The translations under genes were made by a program, and so were the position numbers. From Clostridium sp. CAG:632 (GTDB taxonomy: Bacteria > Bacillota > Clostridia > Lachnospirales > Lachnospiraceae): a stretch of 13,377 nucleotides of DNA. The notes beneath the pieces are model-generated. The model made no database searches, was not told where the DNA came from, and saw only the letters and a list, made by a program, of their open reading frames with translations. Numbering within the stretch: position 1 is the stretch's first letter; each line of letters begins with the position of its first letter. This document shows positions 1 through 6,993 of this stretch, one piece after another. Where the stretch lies: contig HF991336.1 of assembly GCA_000431515.1 (NCBI GenBank), forward strand, positions 1 through 13,377, written 5' to 3'.

Positions 1-50
1 GGGAAGAAGTAGATGTTTCACGTGAAACATTTGGAAAAAAGAAGAAGTAA
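1..50 (+). CDS. C-terminal end of an upstream gene (partial)
   Basis: Only one forward frame is open from the window edge: it reads EEVDVSRETFGKKKK and stops with TAA at 48-50, while the other two forward frames stop by base 25. The lysine-rich tail ending directly at the stop looks like a natural C-terminus. The VSRET stretch is what a parS site encodes when it lies in this frame, a known arrangement in origin-proximal genes. The protein itself cannot be identified from 15 residues. The call rests on frame openness and the plausible tail, so it is moderate to low in confidence. Confidence 0.4.
   Translation, partial: EEVDVSRETFGKKKK
14..29. other. parS: parS centromere-like site (ParB/Spo0J binding)
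   Basis: The 16 bases TGTTTCACGTGAAACA match the established bacterial parS consensus exactly, and the palindrome extends one more base on each side (13-30). ParB loads at such sites and spreads, recruiting SMC and ParA for segregation of the chromosome origin. Sites of this type cluster around oriC, so it is a positional marker for this window. Here it appears to lie inside the last codons of an upstream gene. An 18-bp perfect palindrome of this exact sequence is very unlikely by chance. Confidence 0.92.
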
Positions 51-73
51 ATATAGTACGTGAAATAAATTTG

Positions 74-82
74 TGATAAAAT
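74..82 (+). promoter_or_regulatory. possible extended -10 promoter of the deacylase gene
   Basis: TGATAAAAT (74-82) fits an extended -10 element (TGN followed by TAAAAT), placed about 40 bases before the TTG start at 122. No good -35 is visible at the right distance. It is the best candidate in the short gap between the stop at 50 and the next gene, but it is weak. Confidence 0.3.
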
Positions 83-121
83 GTACTTTGCACATATGAT
101 GAAAAGAGGTGTGATAGAATA

Positions 122-685
122 TTGGAATTATATGATGGAAGACCACAGAATACAGAAGGGCGACAGGAACGAGAAATCGCAGTATATGATTTGCTGGATC
201 AGTTAGAAATTCCATATCAGCGGACAGATCATGCAGAAGCAGATACCATGGAGGCTTGTGAAGAAATAGATCGGATACTTGATACTATTATATGTAAGAA
301 TTTATTTCTGTGTAATCGACAGGAGACAAAGTTTTATCTGCTCATGATGCCGGGTAATAAACCGTTCAAGACAAAAGATTTGTCAGCACAGATCCAGAGT
401 GCGAGATTATCATTTGCAAAACCGGAATATATGGAAGAATATCTTCATATTAAACCGGGAGCGGTATCAATTATGGGATTAATGAATGATATAGATAATA
501 AAGTTCAATTATTGATTGACCGGCCGGTGATTGAGGGTGAGTATTTGGGATGCCATCCGTGTGTTAATACATCCAGCTTAAAGTTAAAGACAAAGGATGT
601 GTTGGATAAGTTTCTACCGACAGTACATCATGAGGCAATCATTGTTAATTTGCCAGAGGGAGAGAATAATGCAATTACTAATTAA
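122..685 (+). CDS. PrdX/YbaK-type prolyl-tRNA editing (deacylase) protein
   Basis: A 187-residue protein of the YbaK/aminoacyl-tRNA deacylase family, of the free-standing kind annotated as prolyl-tRNA synthetase-associated domain protein (PrdX/ProXp). Family members hydrolyse mischarged tRNA-Pro (typically Ala-tRNA-Pro) in the cytoplasm. Visible family features are the conserved lysine segment ICKNLFLC (residues 57-64), the GNKPFKTKDL loop, SFA (97-99), the KPGAVSIMGLMND loop (111-123) and HPCVNTSSL (145-153), near the full family length. The start is TTG at 122, chosen because AGAGGTG lies about ten bases upstream and no ATG fits. The C-terminus overlaps the next gene by 17 bases, suggesting translational coupling. 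Function is inferred from family membership; the exact tRNA substrate is not shown. Confidence 0.85.
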   Translation: MELYDGRPQNTEGRQEREIAVYDLLDQLEIPYQRTDHAEADTMEACEEIDRILDTIICKNLFLCNRQETKFYLLMMPGNKPFKTKDLSAQIQSARLSFAKPEYMEEYLHIKPGAVSIMGLMNDIDNKVQLLIDRPVIEGEYLGCHPCVNTSSLKLKTKDVLDKFLPTVHHEAIIVNLPEGENNAITN

Positions 686-1154
686 ACAAAGAGTATTTTC
701 GTGGCTGGATTCCTATAATATATATGATGAAATGCAACAGAAGAAATATTATGTAAAATCGGAAGTATTTACATTGGGACACCGTATGCATCTGTATGAT
801 TTAAACGGAAGAGAATTGGGAAGAATAAAACAGGAATTGTTTACCTTAACGCCTAGATTTGAAATCGAGGCAACGAATGGTATTCATGGAGAAATCAAAA
901 AGAAATTTACATTATTTAAACCTGCTTATGAAATAAATTATAATGGATATAAGGTTGAAGGAAATTTTCTTGGCTGGAATTATGATGTGCTAAGGGATGG
1001 CGAAAATGTCATGCACATAAAGAAGGAATATTTCAGCTGGGGCGATACCTATGTAATAGACATTAAATATCCACAGGATGAAATCCTGGGATTACTACTG
1101 GTGCTTTCCATTGATGCTGCAAATTGCGATAAAAATAACGCGGGAAGTTGTTAA
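669..1154 (+). CDS. LURP-one-related (LOR/YxjI-like, tubby C-terminal fold) protein
   Basis: A 161-residue protein resembling bacterial LURP-one-related proteins (YxjI group), which adopt a tubby-like beta-barrel and are proposed, not proven, to bind membrane lipid. The chosen start is ATG 669 because GAGGGAGAG lies just upstream and the family begins with a short N-terminus like MQLLIKQRVFSW; a longer reading from 597 would lie inside the preceding gene. Visible family traits are the repeated beta-strand pattern with GRELGRIKQELFTLTPRFEI (47-66), GEIKKKFTLFKPAYEI (74-89), GNFLGWNYDV (98-107) and the terminal helix LLLVLSIDA (142-150) that plugs the barrel. There is no signal peptide. It overlaps the deacylase gene by 17 bases, so the two are probably one transcript. 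The family call is good; a biochemical role cannot be stated. Confidence 0.78.
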   Translation: MQLLIKQRVFSWLDSYNIYDEMQQKKYYVKSEVFTLGHRMHLYDLNGRELGRIKQELFTLTPRFEIEATNGIHGEIKKKFTLFKPAYEINYNGYKVEGNFLGWNYDVLRDGENVMHIKKEYFSWGDTYVIDIKYPQDEILGLLLVLSIDAANCDKNNAGSC

Positions 1155-1220
1155 AGAGATAAGTACTGATAAATCGATTTGACTATTGTTATACATTAGA
1201 TGATAAAAAGAGGAAGAAAA

Positions 1221-1778
1221 ATGGGCTTATTAGAACTATTTGTCTTGGCGGTCGGACTGTCCATGGATGCATTTGCAGTATCGATATGTAAGGGATTGTC
1301 ATTAGGGAAAATCAAAGCAAAGCATATGTGTATTGCAGGAGCATGGTTCGGTGGATTTCAGGCATTGATGCCTTTGATCGGATATTTTCTGGGTAGTTTT
1401 TTTGCAGAGGCTATTACCAAGTATGATCATTGGATCGCATTTGTTCTGCTGGTACTGATCGGCGGAAATATGATCAAGGAGGCATTTGGGAAAGAAGAAG
1501 AGTTGAATAATGCTATGGATGTAAAGACGATGCTTCTTCTGGCGGTGGCAACCAGTATAGATGCATTGGCGGTCGGAGTAACATTTGCATTCTTACAGGT
1601 ACAGATTGTTCCTGCAATTATATTTATCGGAGCTGTGACATTTGCATTTTCAGCAGTTGGTATTAAAATCGGCAGCATATTTGGTACAAAGTATAAATCC
1701 AAAGCGGAGTTTATCGGAGGCGTAATTTTAATTCTGATCGGTTTAAAAATTTTGCTGGAAGGTGTTGGACTGATTTAA
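1221..1778 (+). CDS. mntP: MntP-type manganese efflux pump
   Basis: A 185-residue integral membrane protein, close to the 188 residues of E. coli MntP, which exports Mn2+ from the cytoplasm. About six hydrophobic segments are visible, with the internal repeat typical of the family: GLSMDAFAVS in segment 1 (Asp16) and ATSIDALAVG in segment 4 (Asp114), two membrane-embedded acidic motifs characteristic of MntP. The start at 1221 is preferred over the in-frame ATG at 1200 because AGGAAG sits five bases upstream and the protein then begins as the family does. The preceding gap is only 66 bases, too short for the Mn-sensing yybP-ykoY riboswitch often found before such genes. The next gene starts 12 bases after its stop, indicating an operon. 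Confidence 0.92.
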   Translation: MGLLELFVLAVGLSMDAFAVSICKGLSLGKIKAKHMCIAGAWFGGFQALMPLIGYFLGSFFAEAITKYDHWIAFVLLVLIGGNMIKEAFGKEEELNNAMDVKTMLLLAVATSIDALAVGVTFAFLQVQIVPAIIFIGAVTFAFSAVGIKIGSIFGTKYKSKAEFIGGVILILIGLKILLEGVGLI

Positions 1779-1790
1779 GAGGTGAGAACC

Positions 1791-2390
1791 GTGTTATATG
1801 ATAAGGACATCCGGGAAACGTTGTTTGAATTTCTGGATGATATGTATGGAAAGAACCGGATTCTGGAAGAAAAACGGATTCGGAAATCCAGGGCAGATGT
1901 TGTGATGGTTACGCCGGAAGCAATATATGGAATCGAAATAAAGAGTGACGCAGATACATATGCACGTCTGGAGAAACAGGTACGGGATTATAATCTGTTC
2001 TATGATTATAATTATGTGGTTGTGGGAAGCAGTCATGCACATCATATTGAAGAACATGTACCTAAGACATGGGGAATTATTACAGTAGAAGAGATAGAAG
2101 GAAAAGCAGATTTTTATGTGATGCGGAAGCCACTGCCGAATACCCGGATGAGATGGAAACGGAAGCTGAGTATTCTCTGGCGGCCGGAGCTGGCACATAT
2201 TCAGGAATTAAATCATATGTACAAATATAAGGAGAAAAGCAAAGATTTTGTAATTGATAAGATTCTGGAAAAGGTGCCCAAGGAAGTGTTACAGGGACAA
2301 ATCTGTGAGGAACTGTTTCAGCGGGATTATACGACAATTGAAGAAGTCATAAAAGAATATAAAGAAAACAACCGAAGAAGAAGTAAATAA
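1791..2390 (+). CDS. sce7726-family protein with PD-(D/E)XK nuclease-like motif
   Basis: A 199-residue soluble protein of the sce7726 family, which is widespread in clostridia and has no established function. The central segment carries a PD-(D/E)XK-like core: Asp36 in SRADVVMV, then GIEIKSD with Glu49 and Lys51, followed by a helix containing QVRDY. This spacing (D-x12-E-x-K) is the classical restriction-endonuclease-fold signature. Conserved family blocks GSSHAHHI, WGIITVEEIEGK and LSILWRPELAHIQ are also visible. The GTG at 1791 is chosen because AAGAGGTG (1777-1784) sits six bases upstream; the GTG at 1782 lies inside that ribosome binding site. It follows mntP by 12 bases and ends before a bidirectional terminator. 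Nuclease activity is inferred only from the motif. Confidence 0.75.
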   Translation: MLYDKDIRETLFEFLDDMYGKNRILEEKRIRKSRADVVMVTPEAIYGIEIKSDADTYARLEKQVRDYNLFYDYNYVVVGSSHAHHIEEHVPKTWGIITVEEIEGKADFYVMRKPLPNTRMRWKRKLSILWRPELAHIQELNHMYKYKEKSKDFVIDKILEKVPKEVLQGQICEELFQRDYTTIEEVIKEYKENNRRRSK

Positions 2391-2400
2391 TAACAGAAAC

Positions 2401-2440
2401 AAAAAGGCCGTGATAGGAGTTCCTATCACGGCTCTTATAA
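2401..2440. terminator. bidirectional intrinsic terminator between sce7726 gene and argS
   Basis: GCCGTGATAGGA (2407-2418) and TCCTATCACGGC (2421-2432) are perfect reverse complements, giving an 11-bp stem with an AGTT loop. An A-run precedes it (2401-2405) and a T-rich stretch follows, so it can stop transcription of both converging units. Confidence 0.9.
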
Positions 2441-2467
2441 TATATAGAACCAATACGAATACCGGTC

Positions 2468-4162
2468 TTACATCTGCTCCGGACAATTGATTCCGAGTAA
2501 TGCCAGTGCATCACGAAGTGTTTTACGTGTTACAGCAACCAGTTTTAACCGGGCATTCCGTACATCCTCTTCCGGTACATTGATTCGGTTTGCGGTATAG
2601 AAACGGTTAAACGCCTGAGCGACTTCTACGGCAAACCGGGAAACCAGGAATGGCTCGAATTTATCAGCAGCGTCTTTTACTACCTTAGGGAACTTATTGA
2701 TTGCCTTCAGCAGTTCCATGGAGTCTAAGTCTGTCAGGATGGAGTAGTCAATCGGTGATTCCGGATCAAAGTCAGGAACGGCACGTAACAGGCTGCTGCA
2801 ACGAGCATATGTGTATTGAACATAAGGACCGGTCTCTCCGTCAAAATTCAGGATCTTATCCCAGCTGAAGGAAACATCCTTGATTCTCTGGTTAAACAGA
2901 TCGTTGAAGATGATGGCACCGACACCGACCATCTGAGCAACCTCATCCTTATTATCCAGATTCGGATTCTTCTCAGCAATGATTTCCTTTACCTTAGAGA
3001 TTGCCTCCAGTAAGATATCCTCGGCATAAATAATATTACCGCTTCTGGTAGAGAGCTTGGCACCCTCTAAGCTGACCAGACCATACGGGATATGGACTAA
3101 CTGCTCTTTCGCCCAGTCATTACCCAGTAATTCGATGACTTTGAATACCTGCTTGAAATGTAATTTCTGCTCCTGACCGGTAACATACAGACACTTCACA
3201 AACCGGTAAGTCTCTTTCCGATAGAAGATAGCAGCCAGATCACGGGTCGCATAAATAGAACCGCCATCCGCCTTTTTAATAATACATGGAGCCATATCAT
3301 ATTCAGAAAGATCTACGATGTAGGCACCCTCGCTTTCCTTTAATAAATGTGCATTCTCCAGACGGTCAACGACTGCCTGTGTTTTGTCACGATAGAAGCT
3401 CTCACCGTTATAAGAATCAAAGTCTACACCCAGAAGCTTATAGATCCGACGGTACTCAATCATACTGATGTCCTTAAACCACTGCCAGATTGACAGTGCT
3501 TCCTCGTCACCCTGCTCCATCTTAACGAACCAGGCACGCGCCTGCTCAATCAGAGTCTCATCCTTTTCTGCTTCGGCATGGAACTTCACATATAATTCCA
3601 TCAGCTCTGCAATACCTTTTTCTTCGACAGCTTCTTTGCTTCCCCATTTCTTATAAGCAACGATCAGTTTTCCGAACTGGGTACCCCAGTCACCGAGGTG
3701 GTTGATCCGGTATACCTTGTAGCCTAATTTGCTGTAAATCTTGTAAAGAGAATTACCGATAATCGTGGTACGTAGGTGACCAACATGGAAATTCTTTGCT
3801 ACGTTTGGAGAAGAATAATCGATACAGATATTCTGTCCACTTCCGATGTCAGAACCACCGAAGTTTTCAGCACCGGCAGCATCCAGCATAGTTTTTACAA
3901 ATAAATCTTTCTTAATATAGAAGTTACAGTAAGCACCTTGAACCTTGATCTCATCAATGAAATCAAGGGAATCTGCGATTGCATTCTTCAGATCCTCGGC
4001 AATCAGGTTTGGGGCCTTATGCATGGTCTTTGCCAGCCGGAAACAAGGGAAGGCATAATCGCCAAGCTCCGGCTTCGGTGGAACTTCAAGGAGTCCGAGA
4101 ATATCCTCGGCAGACAGCCCTTCTACATTGTTGGAAATGATTTCAGCTAATTGTTCTTTCAT
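2468..4162 (-). CDS. argS: Arginyl-tRNA synthetase
   Basis: A 564-residue class I aminoacyl-tRNA synthetase that charges tRNA-Arg. It shows the N-terminal Add-1 domain (PPKPELGDYAFPCFRLAK, 28-45), the HIGH-type signature in SSPNVAKNFHVGHLR (HVGH at 126-129), the second signature as KLSTRSGN (369-376) in place of KMSKS, as is usual in ArgS, and a C-terminal DALR anticodon-binding domain starting near YVQYTYARCSSLL. Length is normal for bacteria. The ATG at 4162 matches the family N-terminus; its ribosome binding site (AGAAAGGAC) is about 12 bases away, a little far. It is the last gene of a leftward operon after a carboxypeptidase and a kinase gene. No T-box leader is visible upstream; that space is the former 3' end of the kinase reading frame. 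Confidence 0.98.
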   Translation of the reverse strand: MKEQLAEIISNNVEGLSAEDILGLLEVPPKPELGDYAFPCFRLAKTMHKAPNLIAEDLKNAIADSLDFIDEIKVQGAYCNFYIKKDLFVKTMLDAAGAENFGGSDIGSGQNICIDYSSPNVAKNFHVGHLRTTIIGNSLYKIYSKLGYKVYRINHLGDWGTQFGKLIVAYKKWGSKEAVEEKGIAELMELYVKFHAEAEKDETLIEQARAWFVKMEQGDEEALSIWQWFKDISMIEYRRIYKLLGVDFDSYNGESFYRDKTQAVVDRLENAHLLKESEGAYIVDLSEYDMAPCIIKKADGGSIYATRDLAAIFYRKETYRFVKCLYVTGQEQKLHFKQVFKVIELLGNDWAKEQLVHIPYGLVSLEGAKLSTRSGNIIYAEDILLEAISKVKEIIAEKNPNLDNKDEVAQMVGVGAIIFNDLFNQRIKDVSFSWDKILNFDGETGPYVQYTYARCSSLLRAVPDFDPESPIDYSILTDLDSMELLKAINKFPKVVKDAADKFEPFLVSRFAVEVAQAFNRFYTANRINVPEEDVRNARLKLVAVTRKTLRDALALLGINCPEQM

Positions 4163-5351
4163 GGTTCTCTATAGTCCTTTCTGGTTTAGTATCCGGATTG
4201 TATAAGCAAATCGGAAATGAAAAGCGCACATTTGTGCCGCTGATGATGTCACCATCAATCTGTACTTTGCCGCCAAGCAGATAAACAATCTCATGCAGAC
4301 GGTGCAGTCCGCTGTGCCAGCTGCCGGCAGTCAGATAATCAGCCGGAATGCCGGCAGTCAGCTAATCAGCCTGAATGCCGACACCATTATCATTCATATA
4401 TACATCAATCATACGACTGTTGATATATACTTTTATTAACAACTTGTTCGCATTGGAATAGAAAAATGCATTGTTCAAAATCTCTTCGATTAACTGCAGA
4501 AGTGTCTGTGTTATAATCGGAAGGATTTTTAACTCATAATCAGAGCAATCCACGGATGCATCAATCGTGCATTCCGGATGCCCGGTGCGGTATTGCCGGA
4601 TACAATCCTCAATCGCCATCCAGACAGGTTTTACAACGGTAGATGCCTGATCCAGTTTCTGAATTAAAGCATTGGATGCCTGCAGTAAACGGGCATTGGA
4701 ATCTTGTAATTCCTGAATCGTTACTCTTGCTCTGGTCGGGTCGGACTGAATCAGCCACTTCAGCACCTCCAGCTTGTTCCGGTCACCCTCGATACCCTGT
4801 TGTAAGGAGGTGTGAATCCGTTCTGCAATCTGGGAACGGTCATACTGTTCAAACTGCAGGATACGGTAGGCATGGAGGACAGGATCATCCTTCTGCTCCG
4901 GCTGATCGGGGACATCGGCCTCCGGTGTGGATAATTCCTCCGTTGATACTTCTTCCTGTGGAAGTGTCTGGGAAAGCTCGGCAAGACATTGATTAGCAGC
5001 CTCCAGCGACTGGATATGCTCACGTATTGATTTCAGACTGATTTCCTGCTGTTCTATCCGTTGAACCAGAGAGGCACGAACACTCCTAAGCTCCTCTAAT
5101 TGTGTCTGCAGTACCTGATTTTTACCCTGCTCCGAAGCACCGGCAGAAAAAGGAGAGAAGATATTCCTGCGGGAATCAGACTGGAAGGAATAGAGATTCC
5201 TGGTCTTTTCTAATTCTTCTAATTTCACATCTAATTCAAATAATTCGGACTTCAATCCCTGTAGCTGTTCAGACTGTGTGACATAAGCAGAGCGAAAATA
5301 ATTGAGTAACTCCCAGTTGGTGGAACGGAGGGTGTTCAGATGGTCATCCAT
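4143..5351 (-). pseudogene. DegS-like cytoplasmic sensor histidine kinase interrupted by an amber codon
   Basis: The frame opens at ATG 5351 behind a strong AAAGGAGGT and encodes 329 residues to a TAG at 4362-4364. It has a long N-terminal coiled-coil part, no membrane segment, a HisKA_3-like dimerisation helix with DRSQIAERIHTSLQQ (probable phospho-acceptor His180), an N box EEILNNAFFYSN (289-300) and a G1 box NDNGVGI (320-326). The stop cuts the ATPase domain right after G1. In the same frame beyond the stop the sequence continues as LTAGSWHSGLHRLHEIVYLL, then GGKVQIDGD and GTNVRFSFPI, clearly the missing G2 region and final strand, ending at TGA 4143-4145 and overlapping the argS start by 20 bases. 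An intact protein would be about 393-402 residues, the size of DegS. The stop lies in a 27-bp tandem duplication. As it stands, the product should lack kinase activity. No response regulator is present in the window. Confidence 0.8.
4326..4379 (-). repeat. 27-bp in-frame tandem duplication carrying the kinase amber codon
   Basis: Two adjacent 27-base units (4353-4379 and 4326-4352, read on the minus strand) differ at only two positions. The first copy encodes GIQAD, then stop, then LTA; the second encodes GIPADYLTA. The differences are CAG versus CCG and TAG versus TAT. Repeat length is a multiple of three, so loss of the first copy alone would restore an open frame. Confidence 0.93.
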
Positions 5352-5363
5352 AGGCTACCTCCT

Positions 5364-6818
5364 TTAAAAATGAAGCTTACTGTTCCGGCTCCTGCGTTTC
5401 AGATATCGATAACGGCGGTTACGGATACGTGAAATAATGACCAGAGTCAGCACAACAAGTACCAGGCAGGAAATGGCTATGATCAGTGTGGTATTAACAC
5501 GCCGCTGATGCTCCTCCGGTGGAACGCCCCAGGTCAGAACCTCGCCATTTACTGTCATATCACTATATTTAATGTCGGACTCGCCGACAACCTCGCCATT
5601 ATACAGAACAGAAACTTTACCCACTACATTATCCTCAAAGGTGTCATAGTAGGTGGTTTCAGTCGTAATTGCAGAAGCATCTGCACTTCTTGGAACAATA
5701 ATCGATAAATCCTTGTCCACGGAAAGATTCAGAGTATCATGATCCAGCCCCTGATAAAAATTCTTCAGAATATAATTCGTCTGATTGGTCGTATTCGGGT
5801 CAAAATTCTGCAAAGGATATGCATAGGTATAATTATCGAAGTAGTAGTCATAAAGGGTTGCAGAATCCATATAGCAGTTCTGTGCACCCTTGCAGTCCAT
5901 CATAACACAGATCAGTTCCATGCCGTTCTTGGAGGCATAGGTAACCAGCGTGTTGTGCGCCTGATCCGTATAACCGGTCTTACCACCTTCAATCGGCTCA
6001 TAATAATAACGACTGGTTGGATATAACATCTTTAACTGATGCCAGAGATCCCGTGAATCCTCCTGAAGATTGGTCGGAGGAATCTGATAATAGGTAGTCT
6101 CATCAATCTTGCGGAATACCGGATTCTGGATTGCTGCCTGTGTGATCAGTGCCATATCGTAAGGAGTCGTATAATGATTGTCATCATGCAGACCATTCGG
6201 ATTCACGAAATGGGTATCTTTACAGCCAAGATCCGCTGCTTTCTGATTCATCATGTCGGCGAAGGCGGAAACGGAGCCGGCAACATGCTCGGCCATACCG
6301 ATGGATGCCTCATTGGCAGACTGTAACAGAATACCGTAGAAACATTGCTCTGCCGTAATCTGTTCGCCGACATCCAGAGAAATATGGTTGCTGTCACGTT
6401 CAATACCCCAGATGGCATTCTCCGAGAATGTGATCGTATCATTTAAGTTCACATTCTCTAATGCGACCAGACAGGTCATAACCTTTGTGATGCTGGCCGG
6501 ATAGCACCGTTTATTCATGTTTTTTCCATATAAAATCTGACCGGACTTAGCATCTATGACGATCGCTGCATTCGCAACGATTGCAGGGGCGGAAGGGTCT
6601 GTAATATCGGCCGGTTCTTCGGTGGAATCTGCATCTTCGGATGAAGTATCATCAGAAGAATCGGTCTGGGTATCTGCTGATACATCCGTAAAATGAACCG
6701 AATCCGGAAGTGCATTCTGAAATGCGGAAACAGAAACGGTCATATCGGAAAATATAAATGAAAGGGTGAGTATACAACTGAGAATAACAGCTGTGATTTT
6801 TATATCTAAATGCTTCAA
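5364..6818 (-). CDS. D-alanyl-D-alanine carboxypeptidase (PBP5/DacF type, peptidase S11)
   Basis: A 484-residue low-molecular-weight penicillin-binding protein that trims the terminal D-Ala from peptidoglycan stem peptides outside the membrane. The three active-site motifs are visible: SITK (109-112, Ser109 nucleophile), SAN (167-169) and KTGYT (280-284). A signal peptide is evident in residues 1-33, followed by an acidic Ser/Thr/Asp linker (about 42-76), the catalytic domain, a PBP5 C-terminal beta domain and a C-terminal membrane segment (443-464) with a basic cytoplasmic tail. The start is TTG at 6818: GGAGG lies five to six bases upstream, and the longer reading from 6884 begins inside the -35 element of the promoter. 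The stop is 12 bases before the kinase gene and overlaps its ribosome binding site, suggesting coupling. Family is certain; the sub-family name is not. Confidence 0.93.
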   Translation of the reverse strand: MKHLDIKITAVILSCILTLSFIFSDMTVSVSAFQNALPDSVHFTDVSADTQTDSSDDTSSEDADSTEEPADITDPSAPAIVANAAIVIDAKSGQILYGKNMNKRCYPASITKVMTCLVALENVNLNDTITFSENAIWGIERDSNHISLDVGEQITAEQCFYGILLQSANEASIGMAEHVAGSVSAFADMMNQKAADLGCKDTHFVNPNGLHDDNHYTTPYDMALITQAAIQNPVFRKIDETTYYQIPPTNLQEDSRDLWHQLKMLYPTSRYYYEPIEGGKTGYTDQAHNTLVTYASKNGMELICVMMDCKGAQNCYMDSATLYDYYFDNYTYAYPLQNFDPNTTNQTNYILKNFYQGLDHDTLNLSVDKDLSIIVPRSADASAITTETTYYDTFEDNVVGKVSVLYNGEVVGESDIKYSDMTVNGEVLTWGVPPEEHQRRVNTTLIIAISCLVLVVLTLVIISRIRNRRYRYLKRRSRNSKLHF

Positions 6819-6855
6819 AATTAGCCTCCAAAAAACATAGTCATACATATTAAAT

Positions 6856-6884
6856 ATTTTAGTATAGACTGGGGGAATAGTCAA
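6856..6884 (-). promoter_or_regulatory. Sigma-A promoter of the carboxypeptidase-kinase-argS operon
   Basis: On the minus strand TTGACT (6884-6879) is followed after exactly 17 bases by TAAAAT (6861-6856). It lies about 40 bases before the TTG start at 6818 and diverges from the trmB promoter. Confidence 0.8.
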
Positions 6885-6932
6885 TGAAAATCAAGTGCAA
6901 GACTGCCTTATCCAGTCAACTGGGCAGGAATG

Positions 6933-6961
6933 TTGACACCGTGTAAGGTGGCAGATATAAT
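6933..6961 (+). promoter_or_regulatory. Perfect-consensus sigma-A promoter of trmB
   Basis: TTGACA (6933-6938), a 17-base spacer and TATAAT (6956-6961) match the consensus at all twelve positions. The expected transcript start is near 6968, leaving a short leader of about 25 bases to the trmB ATG. The imperfect palindrome CCAGTCAACTGG (6912-6923) sits ten bases upstream of the -35. Confidence 0.9.
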
Positions 6962-6993
6962 GGGAGAAGAATTTTAAGAAAGAGGAAGCAGCT

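Noticed and set aside
1155..1220. A yybP-ykoY manganese riboswitch or a TTGACT promoter (1179) in front of mntP
   Set aside because: The gap is only 66 bases, too short for the riboswitch, and no matching conserved loops are visible. The TTGACT has only a poor -10 (GATAAA) that would start the transcript inside the ribosome binding site.
4163..4361. A T-box leader regulating argS
   Set aside because: No T-box sequence or terminator hairpin is seen; the stretch reads as the in-frame continuation of the interrupted kinase gene.
4362..4364. TAG read as pyrrolysine or by programmed read-through
   Set aside because: The TAG lies in one copy of a tandem duplication whose other copy has TAT (Tyr) at the same place, so a point mutation is the simpler explanation, and no pyrrolysine genes are visible.
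4643..4996. 117-residue plus-strand frame
   Set aside because: It is opposite the well-supported coiled-coil kinase and has no ribosome binding site or family resemblance; it is a shadow frame.
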